From the NCBI GenBank assembly GCA_963457665.1, contig OY735203.1, positions 20,559,203 through 20,623,202 on the forward strand: 64,000 nucleotides of DNA, read 5' to 3'. Shown piece after piece: positions 48,158 through 58,904 of the stretch. The stretch's first letter is position 1; each line of letters opens with the position of its first letter. A program made the translations under genes and the position numbers. Source of the DNA: Thysanoteuthis rhombus (taxonomy: Eukaryota > Mollusca > Cephalopoda > Oegopsida > Thysanoteuthidae). A model generated the notes under the pieces. It saw only the letters and a list, made by a program, of their open reading frames with translations, was not told where the DNA came from and did not search any database.

Positions 48158-48547
48158 AATTAAGATTATTGATTATTTCTTTCGTTTTAATAAGTAAAAT
48201 CTTGGGAAGACATGTCATTCTAGGCACATGTCTATACATGTCCGAAAATATGATTGTATATATATATAAATATATATATATGTACATACTTTTCCAAAAA
48301 GATGATTGAACTTTGGAAGAGTGTATATACGTATGTATTTGAGATGACCCAAGAAAAAAAAACCCGGTGTTAAGTTCCTAAGTCAAGTTGACAGGTGACC
48401 CCTAAAACACTCGGATGTTGATAATCTTGACTGTTGCAAACGGCATAACTACCATGTGGCGAATACGGAAGGTTTTTTATGTCAGAAAAATCAGAGGAAT
48501 TCTGGTCAGAAGATATTAATCAAACCAACAAGTACCTTTTTTAAGCT
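48158..48547. other. spacer
   Basis: Short TA runs at 48255-48280; nothing else recognised. Confidence 0.5.
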
Positions 48548-48616
48548 AAAAAGAAGAAGAAGAAGAAGAAGAAGAAGAAGAAGAAGAAGAAGAAGAAGAA
48601 GAAGAAGAAGAAGAAT
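48548..48616. repeat. (AAG)23 microsatellite
   Basis: Perfect trinucleotide array; the Arg/Lys frame through it is compositional. Confidence 0.98.
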
Positions 48617-48861
48617 CAGCTTGGGAACGGGGGAAAAGAAAAGGGAGAGACTGAACATAAGTGAAAGCGAAGGAAAAAAAGAAAACTTGAATACATTAGC
48701 CGTAAATCGGGATTCGTTGACACGGTAGAAGTGAGAGAACCAAGAATGGCAGTTAAGGGAGTGGGATCAGTCCATTGAGACGTCTCTGTGGCCACGGCCT
48801 CGAGCCTGAAATTAACTGACCATACGTAAGAGATAGAGATGAACTGCGTTCTGTCTGTCCG

Positions 48862-48893
<32 letters not shown>

Positions 48894-49327
48894 GTGTATA
48901 TTTTGACTAAATGTTTGTTCCTTTTGTCGATGTTTTTCATAAATCTAAAAAACACAATCAATATCTTAATATCTAAAAGAGATTTCTCCTTAATTTCTTC
49001 CTTATTTCTTGAATTCTCAACTTGCAAGTTTTTTGTGCATTTTGCTTAATTACACAAACATTGTACAGTGTCCCTTCCGCGCTAAAAAGCTTTGGTGAAT
49101 TTCAGTTTTCCGAATTTTTAGCAACCTTTAGTGAAAATGTGTAGTAAAATACCTACGATCTCATTTTTGTTTCTAAAAGTTCCATTAAATTATGAAGAGC
49201 CAATCTGGTCATAAAAAATGATGTTCTACAGGCATCAGACCGTTGATGTTGATTGGAATTCATAAGACATGATTTATTACGTTAAAACGATAAATTCTAT
49301 TACCAGGAACGACACAATCTATTCTTG

Positions 49328-49331
<4 letters not shown>
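48617..49331. other. spacer
   Basis: A (CT)n run at about 48863-48890; nothing else recognised. Confidence 0.5.

Positions 49332-49381
<50 letters not shown>
49332..49381. repeat. (TA)n microsatellite
   Basis: About 25 TA units. Confidence 0.97.
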
Positions 49382-49384
<3 letters not shown>

Positions 49385-50044
49385 AACAATTTTCTGTCGC
49401 AAAGGGAAAACGTTAACATATTTCCCTTTATATAGTTGATAGATTATCTTGAAGGAAAATCGGGAAAGTACTATTTTGTCACACACCAGTATTTTAGAAA
49501 CTTGTATAAAAATACCGATACAGGAAATTCATGTGATGTGCATGAGATATATCTTTCCCAAAACTGTTGCAGGCGGAATTCTTACCTCCAAAACAACTCT
49601 GTTTAAAAGAGGAAAATAATAATGTATAATGTAATAAAACAATATCATATCCAATTTTTGAATCAAAATAGAAATGTAGAGTAATGTGTTCGATAGTGAA
49701 ATATCAGTTAATAATGTTTTTATGATGATATCATGAATTTTATTTGCAGAATACGAATTTGGCACAGGCTCGAAGCTTATTTTCAAACAGCAAAGGTACT
49801 TTATGACCTCATTTTTAGAGTTATGCCATCAGAAATATTAGAAATCTAGGAATAAAAAAAACGCTTTTTCAAAAGGCATGCAAATGCAAAAAAAGAGAGA
49901 AGATATGAGTTTATGTAGAACAATTCGTGACAGTTCCAACCGAGCATTTTATATAACTAAGCATAAACCTCAAGTCAAGTAAATCAACTCGTCCCCTTTC
50001 CATACCAGTCACTCTCCCAATAGATTTTCTCCCCTGAGTTCCTG
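49382..50044. other. spacer
   Basis: AT-rich; no gene recognised. Confidence 0.5.
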
Positions 50045-51655
50045 CGACTTCATAGTACATCTAACTGTTGCAAGGGGTAGTATCTTGCTTCTCAGGTTAT
50101 ACACATCATTAGTAGAGTATTGGTTGAGAGATATAGTTGGATGCCGTTCCTTAAAACCTATTTTCTACTGGTCTTCAATAATGTTGATAGGAAGATTTGG
50201 ATCGATTGATACAATCACCCTAATCACACGTTCGATAATATCTCCTATTCTATCTGGTATCTCTTTCCGTGTCGTCTCCCAAGAAAGATCCATCTGATGG
50301 TAATACCATTCTCCAGGGCAAATTGTACAACCAGTCAAAAAACATTTTGTGTTTCGGTATTGCATCGTTGGTGAGTCAGTCACGATAGAGATGGTGCTTT
50401 TACTCTAGACCACCAGCTCTTCAAGCACTTCTTTCAAATTGGTCATAACAGCTGCAGCTTTGTGATCAGTAGAGTCGCAAAACGATTTAATTGATCCTTT
50501 CTTTTCAAAACTTCATTCATTCATTGAATGAATTCTCATCGGGGTCCCGATACAATAAGTAATCTTCAAATTATCCGATTTTCCAACCAATCTGCTCGTT
50601 GCAATAACTGTGTCATTTATGGCCTGATGATTTAAAAGCTTTGAACAGACTGTTGAGATGTCCTTCCAGAATTCTGAGTTCCTTAACCAACTTTTAGATC
50701 AGTTTTTTAAACGGCAATGATCCAAGTTCTTTCTCACCGATCTAAATCTGCTTCATGCTTTTATTCACCTTACTGCTCAGCACCCAGTTCCATTTGACGA
50801 AGTCTACATATCCTGCCTTATCATTTTCAAGTTTTGACAGCGAACGAATCAGCTCATCTAAATATTTAACCTCTTTCGCGATTCTTTGTAGTTTCTCGAG
50901 TTTCAACTCTGGATTTTGTCATATACGAGACAGACAGCTATCCTAATCTATAGCCTTTAGCTTGACAGCGTGAAATCGCACATTTCTGTGGAATGTTTAA
51001 TACGAGCAGGGTAAACCTACTTCCAAGTCAGCATGTAATAGTTTCATGGAAGACAAGTAATATCACTGGAAATCCAGTTGGTGAGCACCGGGATCAGACG
51101 TCTCACATCAGGTCTCACTCTGGAGACTTCGTCTCTGTCAAAAAAGGTGTGTACCTGTTCATGAAGAGGCGTCAAACTGATTTTATTCCCCATCTTGTTT
51201 AATAGATTGATACCAATGTACTTTCTCAAGTTTGTATTCACACGCCTGGGAAGTTCTTGATTTGTCAAATTCAGCTTGGTCTTCTTCTTTGATTGCGGAG
51301 ACAGGCATTTCCATAGGGCTTTACTAACTTTGAAATCACAAGTCTCACCTTTACTGTCTCACCTACCGAGGACATCATTACTCTTCAATTCCTCGATGGG
51401 GCTTTTCATTTCTTGATCTTTTACCCTTCGAACACGGGGTGTGCAATGTACTTGACTACGCTTTTCTGAGCAGTACTCAAATTTGACAGTAGCGAGAGAG
51501 GAGATTTGGTGTCCAGCTCTTTAATTGCACGCTGTTTTCTTACCCTTTCTCCTGTACTCTGCTGTAAGAGTGTCCGGTTTAGCCCAGTCAAATGTGTGTT
51601 GTAAATTTGCAATCTTTTCAAGCTCCCTTTCTCACTTAAGCAACCCATTGTGTTT
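50045..51655 (-). pseudogene. decayed transposase-like gene, family unnamed
   Basis: About 1.6 kb on the minus strand reads as one protein broken by a few stops and shifts. In order: ERVRKQRAIKELDTKSPLS and KSVVKYIAHP (51560-51420); KALWKCLSPQSKKKTKLN (about 51325-51270); INLLNKMGNKISLTPLHEQV then HTFFDRDEVSRVRPD (to about 51085); YLDELIRSLSKLENDK and YVDFVKWNWVLSSKVN (about 50855-50760); LVKELRILEGHLNSLFK; FCDSTDHKAAAVMTNLKEV; then TDSPTMQYRNTKCF, GEWYYHQ and EIPDRIGDIIERVI (50380-50180). The last blocks resemble an RNase H-type core seen in unnamed invertebrate proteins (SDG.SQYKN, W.F...HGKG..DG.GG..KR), where Asp residues are conserved. This is recalled similarity, not a search result. 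No terminal repeats were found. Confidence 0.5.
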
Positions 51656-52403
51656 ATTTGATCCTTGTAAATCGGATCTCTCAGTGCTAATCAGTTCCTT
51701 TTTTTTCTTTTTTTTTTTTTGCTTCATTTGGTGGCTGTCGGGACAACAAACCTGTTGCCTTTTTTTTAAAGTACAACACGTTATGCAGAATAATCAACCC
51801 TGCAGCAATCCCAAGTGATTAATAGGTCAATGTGAGAAAAAAATATTAAAAGTCAAAGAGTTAAATGATACATTTCGAATCAAACCTTACATTCAGCTAT
51901 TAAAATAATGTTACGAAAGAGACATATGATGCAGTTCCATATTAGCAATCTGCACGTGCTGCAGCGGAACAATACTTTCAATTGAATTTTGTTAATCTTA
52001 ATTTCTGTATGCAAGTATGCATTGTGGAAGGGACAAATTTTGACAATTTTGAGCCCCTGGCTTGAATTAAATGAAAGATATGACTATCATCTTACTAGCG
52101 AAGTTGAACTCTATAAATTGAGATATTCTCCGATCTGATAGCAGCTTGTATACTGTAAATGACCGAAAGTATTTTTTTAAACAAACCAACTGAACAGAAA
52201 TCTGAGGGAAAAAATTATATTGGTATATTTCCATCATCAGGAAAAGTCGACGCCGACCAATATCAATCAGTATTAATGTGTTAATAGCACAGTAAGCTGT
52301 AGTTCAGAATTTTTTGCTCAATTTTGTATTTCACTGGTCATCTTGTATCTAATGATTTCAGAAATGTTGCGAACTACCCCAAAAGTAGTACAAGAACGAC
52401 ACA
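51656..52403. other. spacer
   Basis: T-rich run near 51700 and AT-rich sequence. 5' flank of the pseudogene on its strand; no element end identified. Confidence 0.45.
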
Positions 52404-52560
52404 ATAGGGTTGTTATTCACAGGGAACTATGCAAACGAGCAGGATCACGTTCACAATGGCACTAGCGCAAGTCGTAGAGAGTCAAAAACATAAATTACTC
52501 CGGGACTCAGTTATCAAGACCGACTACCGCATAAAAACACGATGGTTGGATAATGAATAC
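52404..52560 (+). mobile_element. RLE-type LINE fragment
   Basis: gttattcacagggaactatg, ggcactagcgcaagtcgtag and aaattactccgggactcag parallel 53970-54100 in the longer copy (VIHREL, then the KWY / LLWDF / IQT.. region). It is a short internal piece spanning from after the CCHC finger into the start of the endonuclease. Confidence 0.7.
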
Positions 52561-52629
52561 ATGTATTTAGACTTTATTGCATTTCTCCTGGTACACTGGA
52601 TTGCTGTAATCAATACGTCTCGAGACAAC

Positions 52630-52990
52630 TTTTTATTTCTTCAATTCTCCACTTAGAGCGTTCTTAAGTTTCGCTAAATCGTTTTCTATTCTAAATCAGG
52701 AGACTTTGCTGGTCAGTTTAGAATGCAGGTTTGCTTGCAGGAATGCCAATCTGAAACAGAATGTGCAATATGACAGGGGACATTATTTTGCTGAAACATC
52801 TAATTTCTTGAGTTCTATAACGAGTGTTCGAACGGCAACAGGTTGATCTCAAAAAGCCTCTAAGTATTTCATCGAATTCATCCGACCATCGATGATATGT
52901 AGATCACTCTTGCTTTCTGGTAATACGCAACCCCATAACATAATTGACAGAGGACGTTTCAGGTTTATACGTTTGCTGCAAAGTTCGCAA
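52630..52990 (-). mobile_element. Tc1/mariner-type transposase remnant
   Basis: On the minus strand: SKSDLHIIDGRMNSMKYLE, INLLPFEHSL, then FQQNNVPCHIAHSVSDW (the QDN.PCH block with Asp changed to Asn), HSCKQTCILN and PAKSPDLE (the SPDLNPIE block cut short). The order and spacing fit the catalytic half of a Tc1-type transposase. It differs from the 25.2 kb element, so it is another lineage. No terminal repeats were identified. Confidence 0.75.
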
Positions 52991-53099
52991 ACCTTTCATT
53001 GGGGGGGGGGGCTTTAATTAATATAGTTTCCACTACAGACAGCATATTCCATTCATGACTGAAAATTGAAATAAGAGGAACTGGGAATAAGACGAAGGA

Positions 53100-53435
53100 T
53101 TCAAACCATGTAAACCCTTGGAGACTGGGGACAGTACTGGAAGTATGACCTACGACCTAAACTGGTAGCTATGGCCTTACAGCCCAGAAAAAGGTTTGAT
53201 GGAGTTGGTAAAAAAAAACGACAGTGTTGCTGTGACAGATGGTAACCATATGAAGAGATGTCTGGAGACCTAGGAAGACTCACTGTATTCAAGTCTTCAG
53301 CGATAACCACTGGACAGCTGATGTAAAACCGTAAGCCAAAGTCCTGCTGTGGACTGGGAGAGTGTGAAGAGGAGGGTGTGAAACTTGAGGAGACTTGCTG
53401 TCACTCAGTCTCCAGCGATGGCCATCTGGCAACTC

Positions 53436-53516
<81 letters not shown>

Positions 53517-53536
53517 AAGAAGAAGAAGAAGAAGAA
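53100..53536 (+). mobile_element. RLE-type LINE 3' UTR with AAT then AGA arrays
   Basis: Two full UTR modules are present (53265 tggagacctaggaagact; 53385 ttgaggagacttgctgtcac, ctccagcgatggccat), plus a weaker one at 53115. A linker near 53340 (gtcctgctgtggactgggag) is shared with the 54.6 kb copy. The (AAT)n tail runs 53436-53488 and changes into (AGA)n up to 53536. Confidence 0.85.
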
Positions 53537-54440
53537 TGCCAAAGCGTGTCTTGAGAAGAATGTGCAAACAAACAGTGAAAACATCATAAAGAGTGCCCGA
53601 AGCATCGCAACGAACATCCAAAAAGTAAAAAAACAATGGAGCAGCGCAGCAAACAAGGAACGAAAAAAGGAAACAGGAAAAATCATACGGAGAATTTAAA
53701 AGACAGATACAGGATGTGGCAGGAGAGAGATCATGGGCATGGCTACGATACGGAAACCTGGAAAGTAAACGGAATTGCTCATCATGGCAGCTCAAAACAA
53801 ATGCATAAGAAAGAACTATATCAAAACAAAAATCGACAGAACACAGAAAAACAGCAAGCGACATCTATGTGGGGAAAGAGATGAGATTATAAACCGCATA
53901 ACTTGTGAATGTACTTAACTAGCCCAGATGGAGTATAAGCACAGACACAATAGAGTAACTACAGTGATACACCGGGAACTGAGTAAACGATTGGGATTTA
54001 ACTTTTTGGAAAAGTGGTACTAGCGCAAACCGAAGGCAGCCCTAGAGATAAGAAATCACAAATTACTCTGGGACTTTGATATCCAAACGAACCACCGCAT
54101 TAAAGCAAGAAGACCACTTTTAGTGATCGCAGAGAAGAAGAGGAAAACCTGCCACATTATAGAAATGGCCTTGCGTGCAGACCATAGAGAAAAGAGGACA
54201 GACAGTGAAGAACTGGGAAAATACCAAGATCTGGCAAGAGAAAAGAAAACGGCGCGGAACATGAAAGTCAGGGTAGTACCAGTAATTATAAGTGCACTCA
54301 TAACCGTTCCAAAGACATTGAAGACGAGAATGGAGGAACTAGGAATAAAAGGAAGGATTGAGGCTGTGTAGATCACAGCACTGCCCTGAATTGCACGAAT
54401 ACTGAGGAAAGTGCTCGAAATGTAAGATCTACAACTTCAG
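53537..54440 (+). pseudogene. RLE-type LINE C-terminal half
   Basis: Sense reading with stops and shifts: AKACLEKNVQTNSENIIKSA, then MAAQNKCIRKNYIKTKIDRT-type linker, the CCHC finger CGERDEIINRITCECT (about 53870-53915), HRELSKRLGFN, LEKWY, and LLWDFDIQTN. Next is the restriction-like endonuclease core KARRPLLVIAEKKRKT then CHIIEMAL (54100-54175). The family motif there is RRPD...D; here the first Asp is Leu and the second is Glu, so the nuclease is dead. The protein ends RVVPVIISALITVPKT, RMEELGIKGRIEAV, ARILRKVLEM. It is the longest example of this LINE's C-terminal half in the window. Confidence 0.85.
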
Positions 54441-54729
54441 CTGTTAACATTGGCTTAACAGAGGAGGAGAGAGAAAAAAACATACAAATGGTTGTGGAGG
54501 TGTTAACCACAGTACTGCTGTGATAGGGGAGAGGTGTGATTAGATGAGGGTTGAAGACCTAAGGAGACCTACTATGACTCAGCCTCCAGCGATAACCACC
54601 GGGTAACTGGTGTGAAATTCTAAACCACAGTACAGCCGTGGACTAAGAGAGTGTTGAGTTGAGGGTTGGAGACCAGGGGAGACTTGCTATCGCCCAACCT
54701 CCAGTGGTAACAACCAGGCAATTGGTGTG

Positions 54730-54783
<54 letters not shown>
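54441..54783 (+). mobile_element. RLE-type LINE 3' UTR and (AAT)n tail
   Basis: Two UTR modules start at 54548 and 54663 (115-bp period), each with gagac.t, cctccagcgataaccac and ggtaactggtgtga-like sequence. Between them lies ccacagtacagccgtgg, and before them accacagtactgctgtg; both are near-palindromes. The (AAT)n tail is 54730-54783. Confidence 0.88.
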
Positions 54784-54785
<2 letters not shown>

Positions 54786-55149
54786 CACCACTATGGCCTC
54801 TACAACGATGATGATAGTGATGATGAACGAATAAATGAAAGCGTCCTGTTGCACGTTTGGAATGGTAATTGTAAAAACAGAAAGCAGGAGTCTAACAGGA
54901 GAAATCCGTAAGTAAAGATTGAGTTGAAATAAAACGATTAATGGTGGATGAGGGAGTGAATGAAGAAACGAATGAGTAATAATAAGTATTTCCAATGACA
55001 ATTTTACAACCGGATTCACAATTACAAAAAGGAAAAGGAAATTTGATGAACAATTTAATAACCAAGATACAAACTAAATTGTAAAACCTTAAACACTTAT
55101 GAGATGGCATGGATGAAATGAGAGTTTCCCTTTGAATAATGATATTGAA
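54784..55149. other. spacer
   Basis: Nothing recognised. Confidence 0.5.
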
Positions 55150-55520
55150 CACATCCGCTAAGTGAATCAATAGAAACTGTCCCGTAACCGATATATTTCG
55201 GTACCACGCCATGTTCGGGGTGATCAATTTAAAAAAATGGAAAAAGGGATAATCAATGAATAAGTTACTTGTCTCGGCTTTTGTTGGGTTGTAAAAAAAA
55301 AAAAAAGCTAAATTTTTCAAAAAATGATTATAAGTGCTGACGGATACAAATTACCTCCAACGTGTGTATATTGCAAATTGAATCACTTCTACGTCCCCAC
55401 TAAATCACATTTTTTTTTCTGGAGAGCGGTTGATTCAAAAGAAAGTTCTTTGTAGACATAGTAAAGAGTAAATGTTTGAATTGTCCATTCTCAAGCTCTG
55501 TTGGTGCGGCCTGTATTCGT
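55150..55520 (+). repeat. dispersed repeat, GTCACTC family
   Basis: Most complete copy of the family also seen at 11195-11500 and 21415-21560: agtgaatcaatagaaactgt, ggggtgatcaattt, aatggaaaaag, aatcaatgaataagttac, agagtaaatgtttgaattg. No coding content. Confidence 0.5.
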
Positions 55521-55774
55521 AATAGATACATAACCAACCCGATGTACAATTATATAATATAGTTATAAGATGGCAGGAATACAAAAATAAAAATTTTCAA
55601 AAATCCAAGTTTGTATAAAACAACATGATAATACAATCAACATCTTTTAATCAAAGAAAAATATAATCTGTCGCCTTCTAAAAAAAAAAAACCATAACAA
55701 AATAGCTTCATTTTCGAATTTATTTCACATGAATTGATCAGCTCTGTTATTTCCTTCCAATGCCTAATTAAATT
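55521..55774. other. AT-rich spacer
   Basis: Nothing recognised. Confidence 0.5.
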
Positions 55775-56140
55775 TTCTGCTGGTGTAGATTCGGACAGAC
55801 TAATATATATGTATATGGCAGAGTTTAACAGTGTAATCAGATAGTGATATGGATACATACATAAATGCACAAAGGAGACGGTTTCTGTCGATGTGTCTTC
55901 ACATAGACTGATATATGTATATAGCAAAGTTTAACTACGAAATCAGATAGCTATATGGATGTATACATACATACATAATGGCGAGGGTTTCTGTCGATGT
56001 TTCTTCACATAGACTGATATATGTATATAGCAAAGTTTAACTACGAAATCAGATAGCTATATGGATGTATACATACATACATAATGGCGAGGGTTTCTGT
56101 CGATGTATCTATAGACAGACTGATATCAATGAGAATTTTG
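55775..56140 (+). repeat. 106-bp minisatellite, about 3.4 copies
   Basis: The landmark gtttctgtcgatgt occurs at 55881, 55987 and 56093, exactly 106 bp apart, and a diverged form (ttttctgctggtgtag) at 55775. The second and third units are almost identical, while the first is diverged and the last is partial. Confidence 0.93.
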
Positions 56141-57640
56141 CAATCAGTTTTACATACACGCATTTACTGGGTGAAAGTGTGAGATAGCCGGGCAGATAAC
56201 AGTCGAAAATATGGACTCAGCAAGTAAATTTCAAACTTTGGCTGGGGCAGTTTGTGTTCACTTCGTTCTAATACCCTTTAGAAAGGCGTGAATCCACCTT
56301 TCCTCCAGCTATGGGTGAAATAGCGAAGAGTGAAGTGAGCGACGCCACTCTAAGTGCCTGCCCTATTTCACAAACGGGCCATGTAAGTAGTATTGTGACG
56401 CGTGAAGCCAAAGTGGAGGCGGTTGTAGTCGTAGCCAGGGTGAGGGCACTTCTTTTATATACTGTGTCAGTTTCATCGCACACATCATCAAAATGCATTC
56501 ATTATCAAAATTGAAGTTAAAAACTGAAAATATTTTCTCGAAAATATGTGCAAGAATCTATGCTTAAATTTGTAAATGCATTCTTTCACGGGACGTGAAT
56601 GACTACCCGGAATAGTGTCAAGTTCTTTTATAAATTGTAAATTGCTAATATGTTCTAACAAATAAAAATAAAAAGTTGCTTGAGAAAGAATTACTTTAGT
56701 TTACGTAGCAGTTTAAAATGTTTTAGAGTTAGCGCAATAATTAACTGAGTAAATTTTGAAAAAAAAATAAATCAATAAGAACAATCCAGGGATTTATCTT
56801 TTTTAAGGTGTAAACACCTTTTGGTTCTCGTCGATACTTATTGAAATGTCAAAAAGATGTAAAATTTGGGCTTTGTAGGAAAATATGTATTTATACCACT
56901 TTTTCATAAATAGCATCCGTAATCAATGAATTCCTAAAGTGTTATCAAACTTCATTGATTACTCGAAAATTAGTAGATTTTTAAAACTAAAATTGAGAGT
57001 ATACTTAGCCCTGAAAATTTTCCAATTCATTTTCTCAAGTTTATATTTTATTCTTCTAATTTTGCAAATATGAACACGTATTCAAGTACTCGTTCATAAT
57101 GCGAGAAAACCAGGGTCAAAATTGTTATGATAGCATTATACTCGAGTGTGCAAAACGATAACATACATACATATATTTCTGATTTCAGTGAGAAAAGTTT
57201 GGATTGCATTATAACTGAGATTACATTGTACTCAAGTGAATACGGTAATTTTGTTTTCCTATAATACAATGTTATATCAGATAATTCAGGGTGAAATTTC
57301 AAAATAAAGCAGAAAGAGACGTTGTAAAACATACTCTCTTCTTCGCTTCCTGCAGAGACAAACATTCTAACAGACGCCATATCAAGGTTGGCTTAGCGAA
57401 AAGCATATTTTTGATGCCTCCCCAAGTCTGGAAAATAATTCTCAGACGGGTGTTCAAAGCACAAATGTTTGACTGCATAACATATCTCACATACTGGGAT
57501 TAAAAGAAATGGGCTAATTTTGCTCAAGATGAAAATAAAAACAATTCATTGAATGTAATTCTTCAAGTTCAAATCTATTATGAATTGTAAATCTTACTTT
57601 ACGTATTTAATATATTTTAAAAAGTTAACTTCTTTATATT
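56141..57640. other. spacer, no gene seen
   Basis: 56290-56460 is GC-richer and open on both strands (plus MGEIAKSEVSDATLSACPIS), with no motif or splice evidence. The rest is AT-rich. Confidence 0.45.
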
Positions 57641-58760
57641 TGATAATAATTATTCGATAAAAACACCTTTGGAATCATAGAACTGACAGCCAAAGGAGGC
57701 GTTGACAGACAGCTTCAGACTATGATTAGCATATTGTCAGGCTCGCCTTGAAGAGCTTTGGAACAAGATAGGGCAAGACCACCAGCCTTAATTACAACTT
57801 AAATAGATTCACTGCCTTTGAAAAAGGTTTCGAACTCTGACAAGACAGTTCTGAGTTGCTATTGATGAGAATAAACTTCCTCTAGTTGAGCTTTGCAACA
57901 TCGTCAGAAGTTCATCACCTTACCCACAAGTCCAGGGTCTCTCACATGAGAGAGGCACTGTGTAACTATAGTGTGACTCCAGGGATACTGGGGTGAGATT
58001 AGCAGGTGCCTCGGACAGGAAGTGGAGCGGCAAGGAATTCCTAGCGACGGCAAGGCTTTGTTGGGAACAGTGGCATCAGGATGGGCAATCGCACTAAGAT
58101 AAGGCCGAATGCGGGGAAAGTTGCGTTTAGAAAGGTTCACTTGTGCATATTATAAGCAATCAACCAACAATGTTGTGCTGGGTACTACCGATTGCAGCAT
58201 TACCAGGCTGGAAAAGCTGCAGATGTCGTCTTGAAAGCCATTGCCGGCAACAAGCAGGTCTGCAACCAGAAAAGTATCTTTGCAAGGCTGGAGAGCGGCC
58301 TCAATTACGACCCAAATCAGGGCGCATTCACCTTGTTTCTGCACCCGACTGGGACACTGCAGGTCGACCTAGGAAGGAAACTCAGGTTTTCGGGTATAGT
58401 AGGGACAACTTCGCAGAGGTAAAACCTCGTGCTAACATCGCACTCTTCGACGCAGGATATTCTCATTGTTGACCATTCATATTACTGCAGTAATACAAAT
58501 AGGGGTTAGAGGGCCCGTTGTTTATCCATCGAAGGGTGTGTGGGATTTGCTGGTAAAAGTAAACTGAATGTGACCTCAAAAAGATTCACAATCCAAGCTG
58601 TCACTGAGGCTGCAGGTAAGGCCTAAAGATGGCCCCGGAACAGAAAGAGCAAGTCGTGCGAAAGTGCAGCTGGGACACGCCTAGACTTGATCAACCTTGG
58701 CTTGGTAGCCTGAGCTGGGGTGTTTACAGACCTAAACACCTATTGACCTCAAAATTATCA
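57641..58760. other. GC-richer block, unrecognised
   Basis: About 1.1 kb with visibly higher GC than its flanks and no simple repeats. Open frames at 57904-58140 (minus), 58143-58472 and 58192-58422 (plus) overlap each other. None shows a domain I know; the 58192 frame includes KSIFARLESGLNYDPNQGAF. Candidates are an unidentified transposon, a processed gene remnant or a host exon cluster. No terminal repeats or poly(A) were identified. Confidence 0.35.
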
Positions 58761-58797
58761 CTTTGCATGTTTCTTAAAACATATTTATGTACATACT

Positions 58798-58802
58798 TAC
58801 AC

Positions 58803-58893
<91 letters not shown>
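58798..58893. repeat. (CATA)n and (TA)n microsatellite
   Basis: Seven CATA-like units, then TA with one CA interruption. Confidence 0.95.
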
Positions 58894-58896
<3 letters not shown>

Positions 58897-58904
58897 CAAA
58901 CATT

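Noticed and set aside
53289..53864. 191-residue minus-strand frame
   Set aside because: It is antisense to the RLE-type LINE and gains length from the AAT/AGA arrays.
55775..56140. CRISPR array
   Set aside because: The unit is a 106-bp tandem without distinct spacers, and the genome is clearly animal.
56268..56514. Paired open frames on both strands as a gene
   Set aside because: Both strands are open over the same bases, there are no motifs and no splice sites were convincing.
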